DNA of 41,333 nucleotides, taken from Zoogloeaceae bacterium (GTDB taxonomy: Bacteria; Pseudomonadota; Gammaproteobacteria; Burkholderiales; Rhodocyclaceae). The stretch lies in assembly GCA_031287525.1 (NCBI GenBank), contig JAITSU010000028.1, forward strand, positions 1 to 41,333. The letters are read 5' to 3'. Under the pieces are notes generated by a model. That model ran no database searches and was not told the origin of the DNA. It was given only the letters and a program-made list of their open reading frames with translations. The position numbers and the translations under genes are program-made. The first letter of the stretch is position 1; each line of letters starts with the position of its first letter. Below are positions 1 through 8,665 of the stretch, piece by piece.

Positions 1-117
1 CCACGCTGGCAGCGGTGTTTGTGCGGCAATCTGCGCTCAAAGTCGGCGTACCGCCGACGTGCCTTTGTTGCCGTCGGCGTTCCCAGAAAGCTACTTCGGA
101 GGTTTGTCAACAGTCTG
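1..117 (+). repeat. MITE-like element, copy A (cut by window edge)
   Basis: This is the right part of a dispersed element also present at 24902-25059 (inverted) and 29319-29500 (same orientation). It contains the palindrome GTCGGCG-TAC-CGCCGAC (42-58), the inner border GGCGTTCCC (76-84) and the right terminal inverted repeat TTTGTCAACAGTCTG (103-117). By comparison with the full copy, the element starts before the window. An open frame runs through it from 19, but the frame is repeat sequence and probably not a real gene start. Confidence 0.85.
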
Positions 118-275
118 AAAAGCGAGGTCATTATTTACAACAAGGCAGTGAAAATTCTACATGACCGGGATATACGCACTAGCCGGAACTGGTATAGAAT
201 GATGCCGATGCCTTATGAAATTCTACATCACCGGGGTTGCGTACCCATCCATCGTATTAGTCCTGGAGGAGGAAA
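118..275 (+). other. degraded or fragmentary coding stretch after the repeat
   Basis: AT-richer than most of the window. The motif AATTCTACAT(G/C)ACCGGG occurs twice (about 153 and 220), as in an imperfect internal duplication. Several short frames overlap here; one open frame leaving the repeat ends at 279 in an ATGA overlap with the next micro-ORF. I recognise no product. It may be the remains of a gene cut by the upstream repeat. Confidence 0.3.
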
Positions 276-395
276 ATGATAAGCACACAAGCGTTAAGAA
301 AACGATCTTGCTTTAACATGAAATTTTGTGGAGGAAATGAGCGTAGCGTTATCCACCACGATGTACGCGCTCATGCTGGTCAGGTGATGGTATGA
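276..395 (+). CDS. 39-aa micro-ORF, unknown function
   Basis: A short frame starting ATG at 276 directly behind a very strong Shine-Dalgarno (GGAGGAGG, 265-272) and ending at 395, where its stop overlaps the start of the following gene (ATGA, 392-395). The ribosome binding site and the coupled overlap are the reasons to list it. The C-terminal half reads GNERSVIHHDVRAHAGQVMV. I do not recognise a family. It could be a true small coupled gene or the tail of a larger, broken gene; a second in-frame ATG lies at 318. Confidence 0.4.
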   Translation: MISTQALRKRSCFNMKFCGGNERSVIHHDVRAHAGQVMV

Positions 396-901
396 GCGGT
401 CTCATTTTACTTGCGATAATCGGACTGTTTGTGGCAGTCTTGAACTTTTTCAGAAAATGGTTGTTCCGTTTTTTCGATCATAGGCTGGATACCCATAAAA
501 TACGTTCCGTCGCCAATGTGATATTCTGGGTGCTTGCGTTTACGCTCCCCATTTCTGATGATATTATTGGCGGTTTTCAGTTCCGTGAACTTTGCAAAAA
601 TGGTTCTATGCTTAAAATAGATGCAGAAAAAATCAAAGGGAAAACAGTTAGGGTTGTTATTGATCCATCAAATGAATATGTTTCTGATACAATAACCCCG
701 ATTCGCTTTTCTCATTTCAGTTATCGAGATGTAGAAACGAATGAAGAATATGCCTCATTCAGTCGCTATTACGCTGAAGCTGGATGGCTTTTAAGGTCAT
801 ATGGAATGCCAGGGTCAGAGCTTTTAACTGCCGCTTCGTCATGCTCTCCCCCAAGGTTTGGTGAGTTGCATAAGCAGTATGAGTTTTCACTAATTAATTA
901 A
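392..901 (+). CDS. hypothetical membrane-anchored protein
   Basis: A 169-residue protein of unknown function. Residues about 3-20 form a hydrophobic segment, a basic stretch (FRKWLFRFFDHRLDTHKIR) follows, and a second hydrophobic segment spans about 42-55. The remaining C-terminal two thirds look soluble, so this is probably an inner-membrane protein with one or two anchors. An AGGTG ribosome binding site lies about 5 bp before ATG 392, and the start overlaps the preceding micro-ORF. Codon use is AT-rich compared with the kinase and chaperone genes downstream, which suggests acquired DNA. Eighteen bases downstream begins a frameshifted gene with its own AGGAGA site, so these genes probably formed an operon. 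No family recognised. Confidence 0.6.
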   Translation: MSGLILLAIIGLFVAVLNFFRKWLFRFFDHRLDTHKIRSVANVIFWVLAFTLPISDDIIGGFQFRELCKNGSMLKIDAEKIKGKTVRVVIDPSNEYVSDTITPIRFSHFSYRDVETNEEYASFSRYYAEAGWLLRSYGMPGSELLTAASSCSPPRFGELHKQYEFSLIN

Positions 902-918
902 TTCACAGGAGAACCAAC

Positions 919-1074
919 ATGACAACGATTTCAGAGACATATATCAGTGCGTTACTGGCGGATGCCACTTATGCAATTGATGAAAAAGTTCATTAGCCGG
1001 AGACGATTTGAAAGATGAGCTTTCCAAGCGCATGACCGTCACCCAAGCCAGCGTTTTTGCTGACTGCATGATGG
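919..1074 (+). pseudogene. frameshifted, truncated remnant of an unknown (possibly lipase-like) gene
   Basis: A good ribosome binding site (CAGGAGA, 906-912) precedes ATG 919. The frame reads MTTISETYISALLADATYAI and stops at 994-996. A second frame continues at once with LAGDDLKDELSKRMTVTQAS and fades near 1074. Read together they look like one N-terminus split by a single-base deletion near 988-993, with the rest of the gene lost. From memory, such N-termini occur on large lipase-like or secreted proteins; this is unverified. After 1075 no coding signal is visible until the kinase gene on the other strand. Confidence 0.55.
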
Positions 1075-1211
1075 TCAGATTTTCTGTTTTTCCCGCATTT
1101 TTGAGGTCATTTCTGCCTCAAATACTCCGTTGGGACGCGCTGCGGGCAAACTTCGCCCGTCAAGGCATGATTTTCTTCCTCGCCAGATACGTTCCCTCTC
1201 ACGCTGTCCCG

Positions 1212-2600
1212 TTACGCGGGTGTCAGTTCCAGTTTCACCTCGCCCGTTTCCGACACCGTAGCGCTTGCGTCTCCGTCGGTTTCCGTGGATAGCTCGGCGA
1301 GTTTCCGGTTGGCGTCGCGCAGGCGGTTGAGGATGCGGGCGATTAAGGCGTTTCGCATACGTTCCTGCAATTCGTCCGACGCCAGCGCCAGCGCGGGGCC
1401 GCTGATTTCCAGGAAGCGGCAGGGTTCCAGCGTGATGACTGTGGCGTGGCGTTTGTTGTTGTTGGGATGCAGATATGCCATTTCGCCGATGACTTCGCCT
1501 TCGCCGAGTTTGCAAAGCGCCTTGCCTTCCAGCGAGACTTCCACCTGCCCCGACACCAGAATGCCGAAACGCTTGTCTTCCTGCCCTTCTTTCATCAGGG
1601 CGACACGGGCGCCGACTTCGCGCCACACTGCCGAACGCAGGATTTCCCATAATTCGATGTTTTCAAATTCGAGGAAAAACTCAAGTTTTCTCAAGGCTTC
1701 AAAGCGGCGGGTATCCTGTACGGCGTACTCTTCGTTATCCCCCATGATCTTGAAGCGTACCGTGGATAAATCCTTGGCGAATTCCGCGCCGTTGCTGTAT
1801 CGGTTGTACAGGTCTTTTTCCAGCGCCTTTTTGAGGATGGCGTCGAGCTTGACCGGCACGCCGGGATTCAGGCGCGAGGGGACGGGTGTGTCCATGTTCA
1901 TGATTTTGTAGACCAGCGCCCCCTGACTCTTGGCGCGGAAGGGCAGGCGTCCGGTCAGCATCTGGAACAGCACCACGCCGAGCGAATAGAGGTCGGTCTT
2001 CTGGTTCAAGGGATACGCCTTGATTTGTTCCGGCGACATGTAGGCGGGCGAACCCACGCCCATCACGAAGGTGGAATCCCTGTCCATGTCCTTGTTGATG
2101 TTGATGGCAAGCCCGAAGTCGGCGATTTTGGGATTGCCGTCCTTGTCGACCAGAATGTTCGCCGGTTTGATGTCGCGGTGGATGACGCCCTGATGGTAGG
2201 CGTGGTCAAGCGCCATGCAGCATTTGAAGATGATGCCGATAACGCGGTGCAGGGGGCGCAGGTGGTCGATGCGGCAGAAATCTTCCAGCGACACGCCTTC
2301 CACATATTCCATGACGAGGTAAGCCCGCTCTTCCTCCACCACGGCGTCGTAGACCTGCACGATGTTGGGATGCACCAGACGTTCGGCAATTGCCCGTTCG
2401 GTGCGAAAGAGTTTTTGCATACGCCGGGAAACGACGGCGTTTTCCTGGTCGAAGCGCACCAGTTTCACGGCGACCTGCCGGTCGACGTCCGGGTCTTGAC
2501 AGAGATAGACGACGGCGGTCGCGCCCTTGCCCAGTTCCTTGATGATGCGATATTTACCGATATTTTTCATAGTGACGATGGCCTGCGAATCTGGAAGCAT
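1212..2600 (-). CDS. Ser/Thr protein kinase with C-terminal cyclic-nucleotide-binding domain
   Basis: A Hanks-type kinase. With numbering from the upstream ATG: glycine loop GKGATAVVY (24-32), ATP-binding Lys46, catalytic HRDIKPAN (141-148), DFG (161-163) and an activation segment with SPAYMSPEQ. Residues about 310-440 form a cyclic-nucleotide-binding fold, with GEGEVIGEMAYL and a downstream RHATV phosphate-binding-like motif. There is no transmembrane segment, so it is probably a cytosolic kinase controlled by a nucleotide. A second ATG at 2570 (MKNIGKYRII) begins right at the kinase fold and may be the true start; neither start has a strong ribosome binding site. The gene is divergent from grpE across 76 bp that hold an RpoH promoter. 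Substrates cannot be inferred. Confidence 0.9.
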   Translation of the reverse strand: MLPDSQAIVTMKNIGKYRIIKELGKGATAVVYLCQDPDVDRQVAVKLVRFDQENAVVSRRMQKLFRTERAIAERLVHPNIVQVYDAVVEEERAYLVMEYVEGVSLEDFCRIDHLRPLHRVIGIIFKCCMALDHAYHQGVIHRDIKPANILVDKDGNPKIADFGLAININKDMDRDSTFVMGVGSPAYMSPEQIKAYPLNQKTDLYSLGVVLFQMLTGRLPFRAKSQGALVYKIMNMDTPVPSRLNPGVPVKLDAILKKALEKDLYNRYSNGAEFAKDLSTVRFKIMGDNEEYAVQDTRRFEALRKLEFFLEFENIELWEILRSAVWREVGARVALMKEGQEDKRFGILVSGQVEVSLEGKALCKLGEGEVIGEMAYLHPNNNKRHATVITLEPCRFLEISGPALALASDELQERMRNALIARILNRLRDANRKLAELSTETDGDASATVSETGEVKLELTPA

Positions 2601-2621
2601 GATACAGAATTCTACAAAAGG

Positions 2622-2649
2622 CTTGAAAAACCTTTTTCCGCCCCCATAA
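2622..2649 (+). promoter_or_regulatory. RpoH (sigma-32) heat-shock promoter of grpE
   Basis: CTTGAAA at 2622-2628 matches the sigma-32 -35 box exactly. After 13 bp comes CCCCATAA (2642-2649), close to the CCCCATNT -10 consensus. It lies 27 bp before the grpE ATG. The dnaK promoter has the same -35 box and the same spacing. Confidence 0.8.
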
Positions 2650-2676
2650 CGGAAAAGTCAATCTGGAGAATCAAGC

Positions 2677-3273
2677 ATGACCAAAAACCATCCCCATCAG
2701 CATGAACGCCAGCCTGCGGTGCAGACCGCCCCGACTCCCGCCACGCCGGAAGTCGCCGCAGAACCTGTCCCTGATTCAGTCGACGAATCTATCACTGAAT
2801 CTACCGCCAGTGTTGCTGATCTACAAACGCAACTGATGGCTCTCGAACAAAAGCTCGCCGAAACGCAGGACAATTTTTTACGCGCCAGAGCCGAAACGGA
2901 AAACGTGCGCCGTCGCGCGCAGGAAGATATTGCCAAGGCGCACAAGTTCGGCATCGAAAAATTCGCGGGCGAACTGCTCGCCGTGAAAGACAGCCTGGAA
3001 GCGGCGCTCGCCAGCGACAAGCAGACGGCGGAAGACCTGCGGGGCGGCGTAGACCTCACCCTGAAGCAGCTTGTCGCCGCCTTTGAAAAATCCGCTCTCA
3101 AGGAAATCAATCCGGCGGGCGAAAAATTCGACCCGCATCTGCATCAGGCCATCCAGATGGTGCCTTCCGACCTGCCCGCCAATACGGTGGCAGAGGTGTT
3201 GCAAAAAGGCTACCTGATTGCCGAGCGCGTGCTGCGTCCGGCGATGGTGATGGTTTCACGCGGCGCGGATTAA
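2677..3273 (+). CDS. grpE: nucleotide exchange factor GrpE
   Basis: 198 residues. GrpE releases ADP from DnaK so that the chaperone cycle can continue. The N-terminal third is low-complexity and acidic. A long coiled coil follows (about 45-95, including [20 protein letters not shown]), and the C-terminal beta domain ends with the conserved [20 protein letters not shown]. Length and architecture are normal for the family. A GGAG ribosome binding site precedes ATG 2677. It is the first gene of the heat-shock cluster grpE-dnaK-dnaJ and is driven by a sigma-32 promoter. hrcA, often found upstream, is not present here. Confidence 0.97.
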   Translation: MTKNHPHQHERQPAVQTAPTPATPEVAAEPVPDSVDESITESTASVADLQTQLMALEQKLAETQDNFLRARAETENVRRRAQEDIAKAHKFGIEKFAGELLAVKDSLEAALASDKQTAEDLRGGVDLTLKQLVAAFEKSALKEINPAGEKFDPHLHQAIQMVPSDLPANTVAEVLQKGYLIAERVLRPAMVMVSRGAD

Positions 3274-3280
3274 ACGCGCT

Positions 3281-3308
3281 CTTGAAACTTTGCGCTTCGT
3301 CCCTATTT
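3281..3308 (+). promoter_or_regulatory. RpoH (sigma-32) heat-shock promoter of dnaK
   Basis: CTTGAAA (3281-3287), a 13-bp spacer and CCCTATTT (3301-3308) closely match the sigma-32 consensus. The promoter starts only 8 bp after the grpE stop. dnaK can therefore be transcribed independently of grpE, with a predicted leader of about 70 nt. Confidence 0.82.
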
Positions 3309-3336
3309 TACAAACCAGACATTCGACCAACCTCCC

Positions 3337-3374
3337 GCGCCGTCATTCACCCCCCCGGACGGCGCCTGTTTTTT
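3337..3374 (+). terminator. terminator-like hairpin in the dnaK leader
   Basis: A perfect 8-bp stem, GCGCCGTC (3337-3344) with GACGGCGC (3358-3365), has a C-rich 13-nt loop. CTG and six T residues (3369-3374) follow. It lies between the dnaK heat-shock promoter and the dnaK ribosome binding site AAGGA (3375-3379), which begins immediately after the T run. It may end grpE transcripts, or act as an attenuator or temperature-sensitive leader structure for dnaK; the last is inference. Confidence 0.7.
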
Positions 3375-3387
3375 AAGGAAATTGAAC

Positions 3388-5313
3388 ATGGGCAAAATTA
3401 TCGGTATCGACCTGGGCACGACCAATAGCTGCGTGTCCGTCATGGAAGGCGGCAGCGCCAAGGTCATTGAAAACTCGGAAGGCGCGCGCACCACGCCGTC
3501 CATCGTCGGTTACGCCGAAGACGGCGAAATTCTCTGCGGCGCGCCTGCCAAACGGCAAGCCGTCACCAATCCCAAGAACACCCTCTACGCGGTCAAGCGC
3601 CTGATTGGTCGTCGCTTTGAGGAAAAGGAAGTGCAAAAGGACATCGCTCTGATGCCCTACCGCATCGTCAAAGCCGACAACGGTGACGCCTGGGTGGAAG
3701 TGCGCGACAAGAAAATCGCCCCGCCGCAGGTTTCCGCCGAAGTGCTCCGCAAAATGAAAAAGACGGCCGAAGATTATCTTGGCGAGGAAGTCACCGAAGC
3801 CGTCATCACCGTACCCGCCTATTTCAACGACAGCCAGCGCCAGGCCACCAAGGACGCCGGTCGCATCGCCGGGCTGGAAGTCAAGCGCATCATCAATGAG
3901 CCCACCGCCGCCGCGCTCGCTTTCGGCATGGACAAGGCGGCGGGCAAGGACAAGAAAATCGCCGTCTACGACCTGGGCGGCGGCACCTTCGATATTTCCA
4001 TCATCGAAATCGCCAATGTCGATGGCGAAAAGCAGTTTGAAGTGCTGTCCACCAACGGTGACACCTTCCTGGGCGGCGAAGACTTCGACCAACGCCTGAT
4101 TGACTACATCATTGACGAATTCAAAAAGGAATCCGGCACCGACCTGAAAAAAGACGTGCTCGCCCTGCAACGCCTGAAAGAAGCCGCCGAAAAAGCCAAA
4201 ATCGAGCTTTCTTCCAGTCAGCAAACCGAAATCAACCTGCCCTACATTACCGCCGACCAATCCGGCCCCAAACATTTGACGCAAAAAGTCACTCGCGCCA
4301 AGTTTGAGAGCCTGGTCGACGAACTCATCGCCCGCACCATCGCCCCTTGCCAAACCGCGCTGAAAGATGCCGGTTGCAAAATCGGCGACATCGACGACGT
4401 GATTCTGGTCGGTGGCATGAGCCGTATGCCCAAGGTGCAGGAACAGGTCAAAGCCTTCTTCGGCAAAGAGCCGCGCAAGGACGTGAATCCCGATGAAGCC
4501 GTCGCCGTCGGCGCGGCCATTCAGGGCGGCGTGCTGCAAGGCGAAGTCAAGGACGTACTGCTTCTGGATGTGACGCCGCTTTCGCTCGGCATCGAAACCA
4601 TGGGCAGCGTGATGACCAAGCTCATCCAGAAAAACACCACCATTCCCACCAAGGCGAGTCAGGTGTTTTCCACCGCCGACGATAACCAGTCCGCCGTGAC
4701 CATCCATGTGTTGCAAGGCGAACGCGAAATTGCCGCCGGCAACAAGAGCCTCGGTCAATTCAATCTCGAAGGCATCCCGCCCGCCCCGCGCGGCGTGCCG
4801 CAGATTGAAGTTACTTTCGACATCGACGCCAACGGCATCATGCACGTTTCCGCCAGGGACAAGGGAACCGGCAAGGAAAACAAAATCACCATCAAGGCGA
4901 ACTCCGGTCTTTCCGAAGCCGAAATTCAGGCGATGGTGAAGGATGCCGAAGTGCACGCCGAAGACGACCGCAAAGCGCGTGAGCTGGCGGATACCAGAAA
5001 CAGCGCCGACGGCATGGTGCACATGGTGAAAAAATCCCTGACCGAATACGGCGACAAACTCGACGCCGGCGAAAAGGAAGCCATCGAAACCGCCATCAAG
5101 AATGTCGAAGAAGCCATCCGCGACAACGACAAGGACGTGATCGCCGCCAAGACCGAAGCCCTCTCGCAAGCCGCGCAAAAGCTGGGTGAAAAAATGTATG
5201 CCCAACAGCAGGCTGAAGGCGCGACGAGCGGCGAATCGGGCGGCGAAGCCCCGAAGAAAGATGAAGGCGACGTGGTGGATGCCGAATTCACCGAAGTCAA
5301 AGATAAAAACTGA
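3388..5313 (+). CDS. dnaK: molecular chaperone DnaK (Hsp70)
   Basis: 641 residues, normal for proteobacterial DnaK. The ATPase domain carries the phosphate-1 motif [11 protein letters not shown] at the N-terminus, the phosphate-2 motif [11 protein letters not shown] and the adenosine motif [13 protein letters not shown]. The substrate-binding domain contains [15 protein letters not shown], and the protein ends in the conserved acidic [17 protein letters not shown]. It binds exposed hydrophobic peptides in an ATP-driven cycle with DnaJ and GrpE. The start chosen is ATG 3388, 8 bp after AAGGA; a TTG two codons upstream is unlikely. A heat-shock promoter lies at 3281-3308 and a hairpin terminator at 5330-5374. 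The antisense strand is also open over almost the whole gene, a result of codon bias. Confidence 0.98.
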   Translation: MGKIIGIDLGTTNSCVSVMEGGSAKVIENSEGARTTPSIVGYAEDGEILCGAPAKRQAVTNPKNTLYAVKRLIGRRFEEKEVQKDIALMPYRIVKADNGDAWVEVRDKKIAPPQVSAEVLRKMKKTAEDYLGEEVTEAVITVPAYFNDSQRQATKDAGRIAGLEVKRIINEPTAAALAFGMDKAAGKDKKIAVYDLGGGTFDISIIEIANVDGEKQFEVLSTNGDTFLGGEDFDQRLIDYIIDEFKKESGTDLKKDVLALQRLKEAAEKAKIELSSSQQTEINLPYITADQSGPKHLTQKVTRAKFESLVDELIARTIAPCQTALKDAGCKIGDIDDVILVGGMSRMPKVQEQVKAFFGKEPRKDVNPDEAVAVGAAIQGGVLQGEVKDVLLLDVTPLSLGIETMGSVMTKLIQKNTTIPTKASQVFSTADDNQSAVTIHVLQGEREIAAGNKSLGQFNLEGIPPAPRGVPQIEVTFDIDANGIMHVSARDKGTGKENKITIKANSGLSEAEIQAMVKDAEVHAEDDRKARELADTRNSADGMVHMVKKSLTEYGDKLDAGEKEAIETAIKNVEEAIRDNDKDVIAAKTEALSQAAQKLGEKMYAQQQAEGATSGESGGEAPKKDEGDVVDAEFTEVKDKN

Positions 5314-5329
5314 ACTTCCCGCATCTGAC

Positions 5330-5374
5330 GGCATCGAGGCGTTCCGCGCATGCGGATGGTCTTGATGCCTTTTT
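5330..5374 (+). terminator. intrinsic terminator after dnaK
   Basis: GGCATCGAG (5330-5338) pairs with CTTGATGCC (5361-5369), with one G-U pair. An inner hairpin CCGC-GCAT-GCGG sits in the loop, and a TTTTT run follows. It lies between dnaK and dnaJ and probably lowers dnaJ expression relative to dnaK. Confidence 0.7.
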
Positions 5375-5401
5375 CCGTTTCTGCCATCGGTGGATCAAGC
5401 A

Positions 5402-6541
5402 ATGTCGAAAAAAGATTTTTACGAAGTCCTGGGCGTCAATAGCGATGCCAGCGAAGACGAAATCAAGAAAGCCTACCGCAAGCTGGCGATGAAGTATCAC
5501 CCGGACAGAAACCCGGACAGCGCTTCGGCGGAAGAAAAATTCAAGGAAGCCAAGGAAGCCTACGAAGTGCTTTCCGACGCGGGGAAACGCGCCGCCTACG
5601 ACCAATATGGTCACGCGGGCGTCGACCCGCAAGCCGGCTTTGGCGGCGGCGGGCAGGGGTTTGGCAATTTCGCGGACGCTTTCGGCGGCATTTTCGACGA
5701 AATTTTTGGCAATCGCGGCGGCGGGCATGGCGGGGGGAACGGGCGCGGCAACGTCTATCGCGGCGCCGATTTGCGCTACAACCTCGAAATCACGCTGGAG
5801 CAGGCCGCCAAAGGCACTGAAACCAAGATTCGCATCCCGACAATGGAAGCCTGCGAAACCTGTCACGGCTCCGGCGCGAAACCCGGTTCACAACCCACCG
5901 CCTGTCCCACCTGCGGCGGCACGGGTCAAATCCGGCTGCAACAGGGCTTTTTCTCCATTCAGCAAACCTGCCACAAATGCCACGGCACAGGGCGTTTCAT
6001 CTCCGACCCCTGCACCAGTTGCCACGGCGCGGGACGCCTGAAACAACACAAAACCCTCGCCGTCAAAATCCCCTCCGGCGTGGATGAAGGCGACCGTATA
6101 CGGCTCTCTGGAGAAGGCGAACATGGCGTAAACGGCGGCCCGCCGGGCGATCTCTACGTACAGGTGCATCTGAAACCGCACCCGATGTTCGTCCGCGACC
6201 ACAACGACCTGCACTGTGAAATGCCGATCTCATATACCGCCGCCGCCCTCGGCGGAGAAATCGAAATTCCCACCCTGGACGGCGCGGCCAGCCTGAAAAT
6301 CCCCGCCGAAACCCAGAGCGGACGCATCTTCCGTTTGCGCGGCAAAGGCATCAAAGGCGTTCGCAGCCACACCACCGGCGACCTGCTCTGCCACGTTATC
6401 GTGGAAACGCCGGTACACCTCACCGAGCGGCAAAAAGAACTGTTGCAGGAACTGGAAGAAATTTCCAAAGGTCACGACGGACGCCACAATCCAAAGGCGA
6501 AATCGTGGATGGACAAGGTGAAGGACTTTTTTGCGGGTTGA
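5402..6541 (+). CDS. dnaJ: co-chaperone DnaJ (Hsp40)
   Basis: 379 residues, a type I DnaJ. The J domain (1-70) has the HPD motif (33-35) in KYHPDRNPD, needed to stimulate DnaK ATPase. A Gly/Phe-rich linker follows ([18 protein letters not shown]). The zinc-finger region has all four CxxCxGxG repeats: [24 protein letters not shown] and CTSCHGAG. The C-terminal substrate-binding domains are complete. ATG 5402 is preferred because the J domain starts there and GGTGGA lies just upstream; a GTG at 5390 would add four residues. No separate heat-shock promoter is seen before it, so it probably depends on read-through from dnaK. Confidence 0.97.
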   Translation: MSKKDFYEVLGVNSDASEDEIKKAYRKLAMKYHPDRNPDSASAEEKFKEAKEAYEVLSDAGKRAAYDQYGHAGVDPQAGFGGGGQGFGNFADAFGGIFDEIFGNRGGGHGGGNGRGNVYRGADLRYNLEITLEQAAKGTETKIRIPTMEACETCHGSGAKPGSQPTACPTCGGTGQIRLQQGFFSIQQTCHKCHGTGRFISDPCTSCHGAGRLKQHKTLAVKIPSGVDEGDRIRLSGEGEHGVNGGPPGDLYVQVHLKPHPMFVRDHNDLHCEMPISYTAAALGGEIEIPTLDGAASLKIPAETQSGRIFRLRGKGIKGVRSHTTGDLLCHVIVETPVHLTERQKELLQELEEISKGHDGRHNPKAKSWMDKVKDFFAG

Positions 6542-6598
6542 ACCGGAACGGAAACGGGAACGCGGGGGCGACGCGCCATCGTCCCCGTAACACCCGTG

Positions 6599-7186
6599 TT
6601 ACCCGCGAACCCGTCGGCGTATCGCCCACACCGCCGCAACCCCGAAAGTCAGAAACGCCACCGCAGCCCAATTCGCCAGCGACAAGCCCAGAAATACCCA
6701 TTCCTTGTCGCTGCATGTGCCGGTCGCCAGAAACAAATCGGACAGGACGGGCAGGTCGAATTCCAGCCATGTGCCGCCCAGCCAATCGACAAAGCGTTCA
6801 ATTACGCCGGGATGACTGTAACTGCATTCGGACACAAGTCCCGGCACGGATTGCATCAAGGTCTGGTAGGATGCCACCCCCAGACCCGAAACGCAGATCA
6901 GCGCCAGAAACACGCCCATGCCGCGATACAGACGGTGTAGAAAGCGGGCGGGGGGCAGGGCGAACAGCAACGCGAAGGTGCCGAAGACCATGAACAGCAG
7001 GCGTTGGAAGATGCACAGCGGGCAGGGATTCAAATGTTCCCAATACTGAATCAGCAACCCCGTAATATCCAGCCCCCACGCCGCCAGCCCCAGCGACAAA
7101 AACCATTGTCGGGGCGTTAAAGCGCGCAGGACATGTAAAACCAAGCCTGCAATTCTGTTCGCGCCGCTTGTCGCGTTGTTCGCCAT
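6599..7186 (-). CDS. dsbB: disulfide bond formation protein DsbB
   Basis: 195 residues with four predicted membrane helices. DsbB reoxidises periplasmic DsbA and passes the electrons to quinone. The first periplasmic loop has the CPLC motif (Cys55, Cys58) in NPCPLCIFQR. The second loop has the partner cysteines Cys121 and Cys158, so all four redox-active cysteines are present. GGAAAG lies upstream of ATG 7186. The gene is convergent with dnaJ, with 57 bp between the stops, and divergent from the MATE exporter gene. Confidence 0.95.
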   Translation of the reverse strand: MANNATSGANRIAGLVLHVLRALTPRQWFLSLGLAAWGLDITGLLIQYWEHLNPCPLCIFQRLLFMVFGTFALLFALPPARFLHRLYRGMGVFLALICVSGLGVASYQTLMQSVPGLVSECSYSHPGVIERFVDWLGGTWLEFDLPVLSDLFLATGTCSDKEWVFLGLSLANWAAVAFLTFGVAAVWAIRRRVRG

Positions 7187-7246
7187 CGTTGAACTTTCCA
7201 GAAACCGAAAAGCCTGATTCTAGACCATCCAGCCCCCCGAAACGCA

Positions 7247-8581
7247 ATGTCCGCACTCATTCGACGTATTCTTACCCTCGCCTGGCCGGTATTGGTGGCG
7301 CAACTGGCTTCCATCGGCATGATGGTTGCCGACACCCTGATTGTGGGGCGTTACTCCATCGAACATCTGGCGGCGGTGGCGGTCGGCGGCAGCATTTACA
7401 TCACCTTGATGCTGGGCATGACCGGCGTCGTGCTGGCGCTGGGGCCGATCATCGGGCAGCACTACGGCGCGGGCAAGCATGACGCCATCGGCGAGGACAT
7501 CCGCGAAGGCTTCTGGCTGGCGCTGATGCTCTCCCTTTTCGGCATGGCGTTGCTCGCCTTTCCGCATTTTCTGCTCACGCCCGCGCGCCTGAAACCGGAA
7601 CTGGAAGCCATCGCCGCCTCCTACCTGCGTCTTCTGGCGCTGTCGCTGCCCGCCATTCTCGCCTATCGCGTGTTTCACGCCGCCGCCAATGCCCTGGGAC
7701 ACCCGCGCCCGCTGATGTACATCGCCATCGCGGAAACCTCGGCGCACGCGCTGCTGGCGTGGATTCTGGTGGGCGGGCATCTGGGCTTGCCCGCCTTGGG
7801 CGCGAACGGAGCGGCGATTTCGCAGATGTTGGTGAACTGGATGAGCCTCGTCGTCGCCTGCGTCTTCCTCGCCCGCCATCCCCGCTTCGCCCCCTTTCGG
7901 GTCTTTGCCCGTTTCACCCTGCCGCGCCTGCCGAGCCAGCGCGAATTGTGGCGTCTGGGGCTGCCGATGGGCTTTTCCTATCTGGTCGAAGTCAGCGCCT
8001 TCACCTTCATGGCGCTGTTCATTGCCCGCCTGGGCGCGGAAGTCGTGAGCGGCTACCGCATCGCCGCCAACATCTCCGCGCTTACCTACATGCTGCCGTT
8101 GTCGCTGGCGACAGCAACCGCCGCGCTGGTCGCGCAAGCCGCTGGCGCGCGCAACGAGGCGCTCGCCAGAGCCACCATTCGCGCCGGACAAATCACCGGC
8201 ATTGCCATTGCCCTCATTGTCGCCCTGCTGCTCTACACCTTCTCCGACACCATCGCCGCCCTCTCCACGCCCGACCTGCGCGTTGCCACCATTGCGGCGG
8301 GCATGATGCTGTACATCGCCGCCTACCAGTTTTTCGACGCCATCCAGACCATCGCCGCCTTTGTGCTACGCGCCTACAAAATCAGCTTCATCCCCCTCTG
8401 CATCCATTTATGCTGCTTCTGGGGATTGGGGCTGGGTTTGGGCTACTGGCTCGCCTTCCACGCCCCCACGCCGCAAGGCGTGTCCGGCTTCTGGCAAGCC
8501 ACTGTCCTCGCCACCCTCGCCGCCGCCGTGCTGCTGGGGGGATTGCTGGTGTTGGAATTGAAAAGGCGGAAACAGACTTGA
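7247..8581 (+). CDS. MATE family multidrug/Na+ (or H+) antiporter
   Basis: 444 residues, about twelve membrane helices, the usual size for NorM-type MATE exporters. The N-terminus (LAWPVLVAQLASIGMMVADT) and the following LGPIIGQHYGAGKHD are typical of the family, and the two halves are related, as expected for an internally duplicated transporter. It probably exports cationic compounds in exchange for Na+ or H+; the substrate cannot be read from the sequence. The gene stands alone, divergent from dsbB and convergent with fliR, with no clear Shine-Dalgarno before ATG 7247. Confidence 0.93.
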   Translation: MSALIRRILTLAWPVLVAQLASIGMMVADTLIVGRYSIEHLAAVAVGGSIYITLMLGMTGVVLALGPIIGQHYGAGKHDAIGEDIREGFWLALMLSLFGMALLAFPHFLLTPARLKPELEAIAASYLRLLALSLPAILAYRVFHAAANALGHPRPLMYIAIAETSAHALLAWILVGGHLGLPALGANGAAISQMLVNWMSLVVACVFLARHPRFAPFRVFARFTLPRLPSQRELWRLGLPMGFSYLVEVSAFTFMALFIARLGAEVVSGYRIAANISALTYMLPLSLATATAALVAQAAGARNEALARATIRAGQITGIAIALIVALLLYTFSDTIAALSTPDLRVATIAAGMMLYIAAYQFFDAIQTIAAFVLRAYKISFIPLCIHLCCFWGLGLGLGYWLAFHAPTPQGVSGFWQATVLATLAAAVLLGGLLVLELKRRKQT

Positions 8582-8665
8582 ACGCCCCACGCTTCTCTTG
8601 AATCGTCCCGCCGGCGGTGTTTACCCCGGCGTATCGGTTTCAGGTGGGGCAGCCCTGTCTGGGCA

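Noticed and set aside
1100-1122. Terminator for the kinase gene
   Set aside because: TTTGAGG/CCTCAAA forms a 7-bp hairpin, but on the minus strand no T run follows, so termination is not supported.
3373-5334. A 653-codon open frame antisense to dnaK
   Set aside because: It mirrors dnaK, has a low-complexity His/Gly/Phe-rich translation, and results from GC-biased codons. The same holds for the long frames antisense to flhA (20632-22395), valS (36785-38296) and the MATE gene (7220-8191).
6560-6590. Bidirectional terminator between dnaJ and dsbB
   Set aside because: A GC-rich imperfect hairpin (CGGGGGCGACG...CATCGTCCCCG) is visible, but neither strand has a T tract after it.
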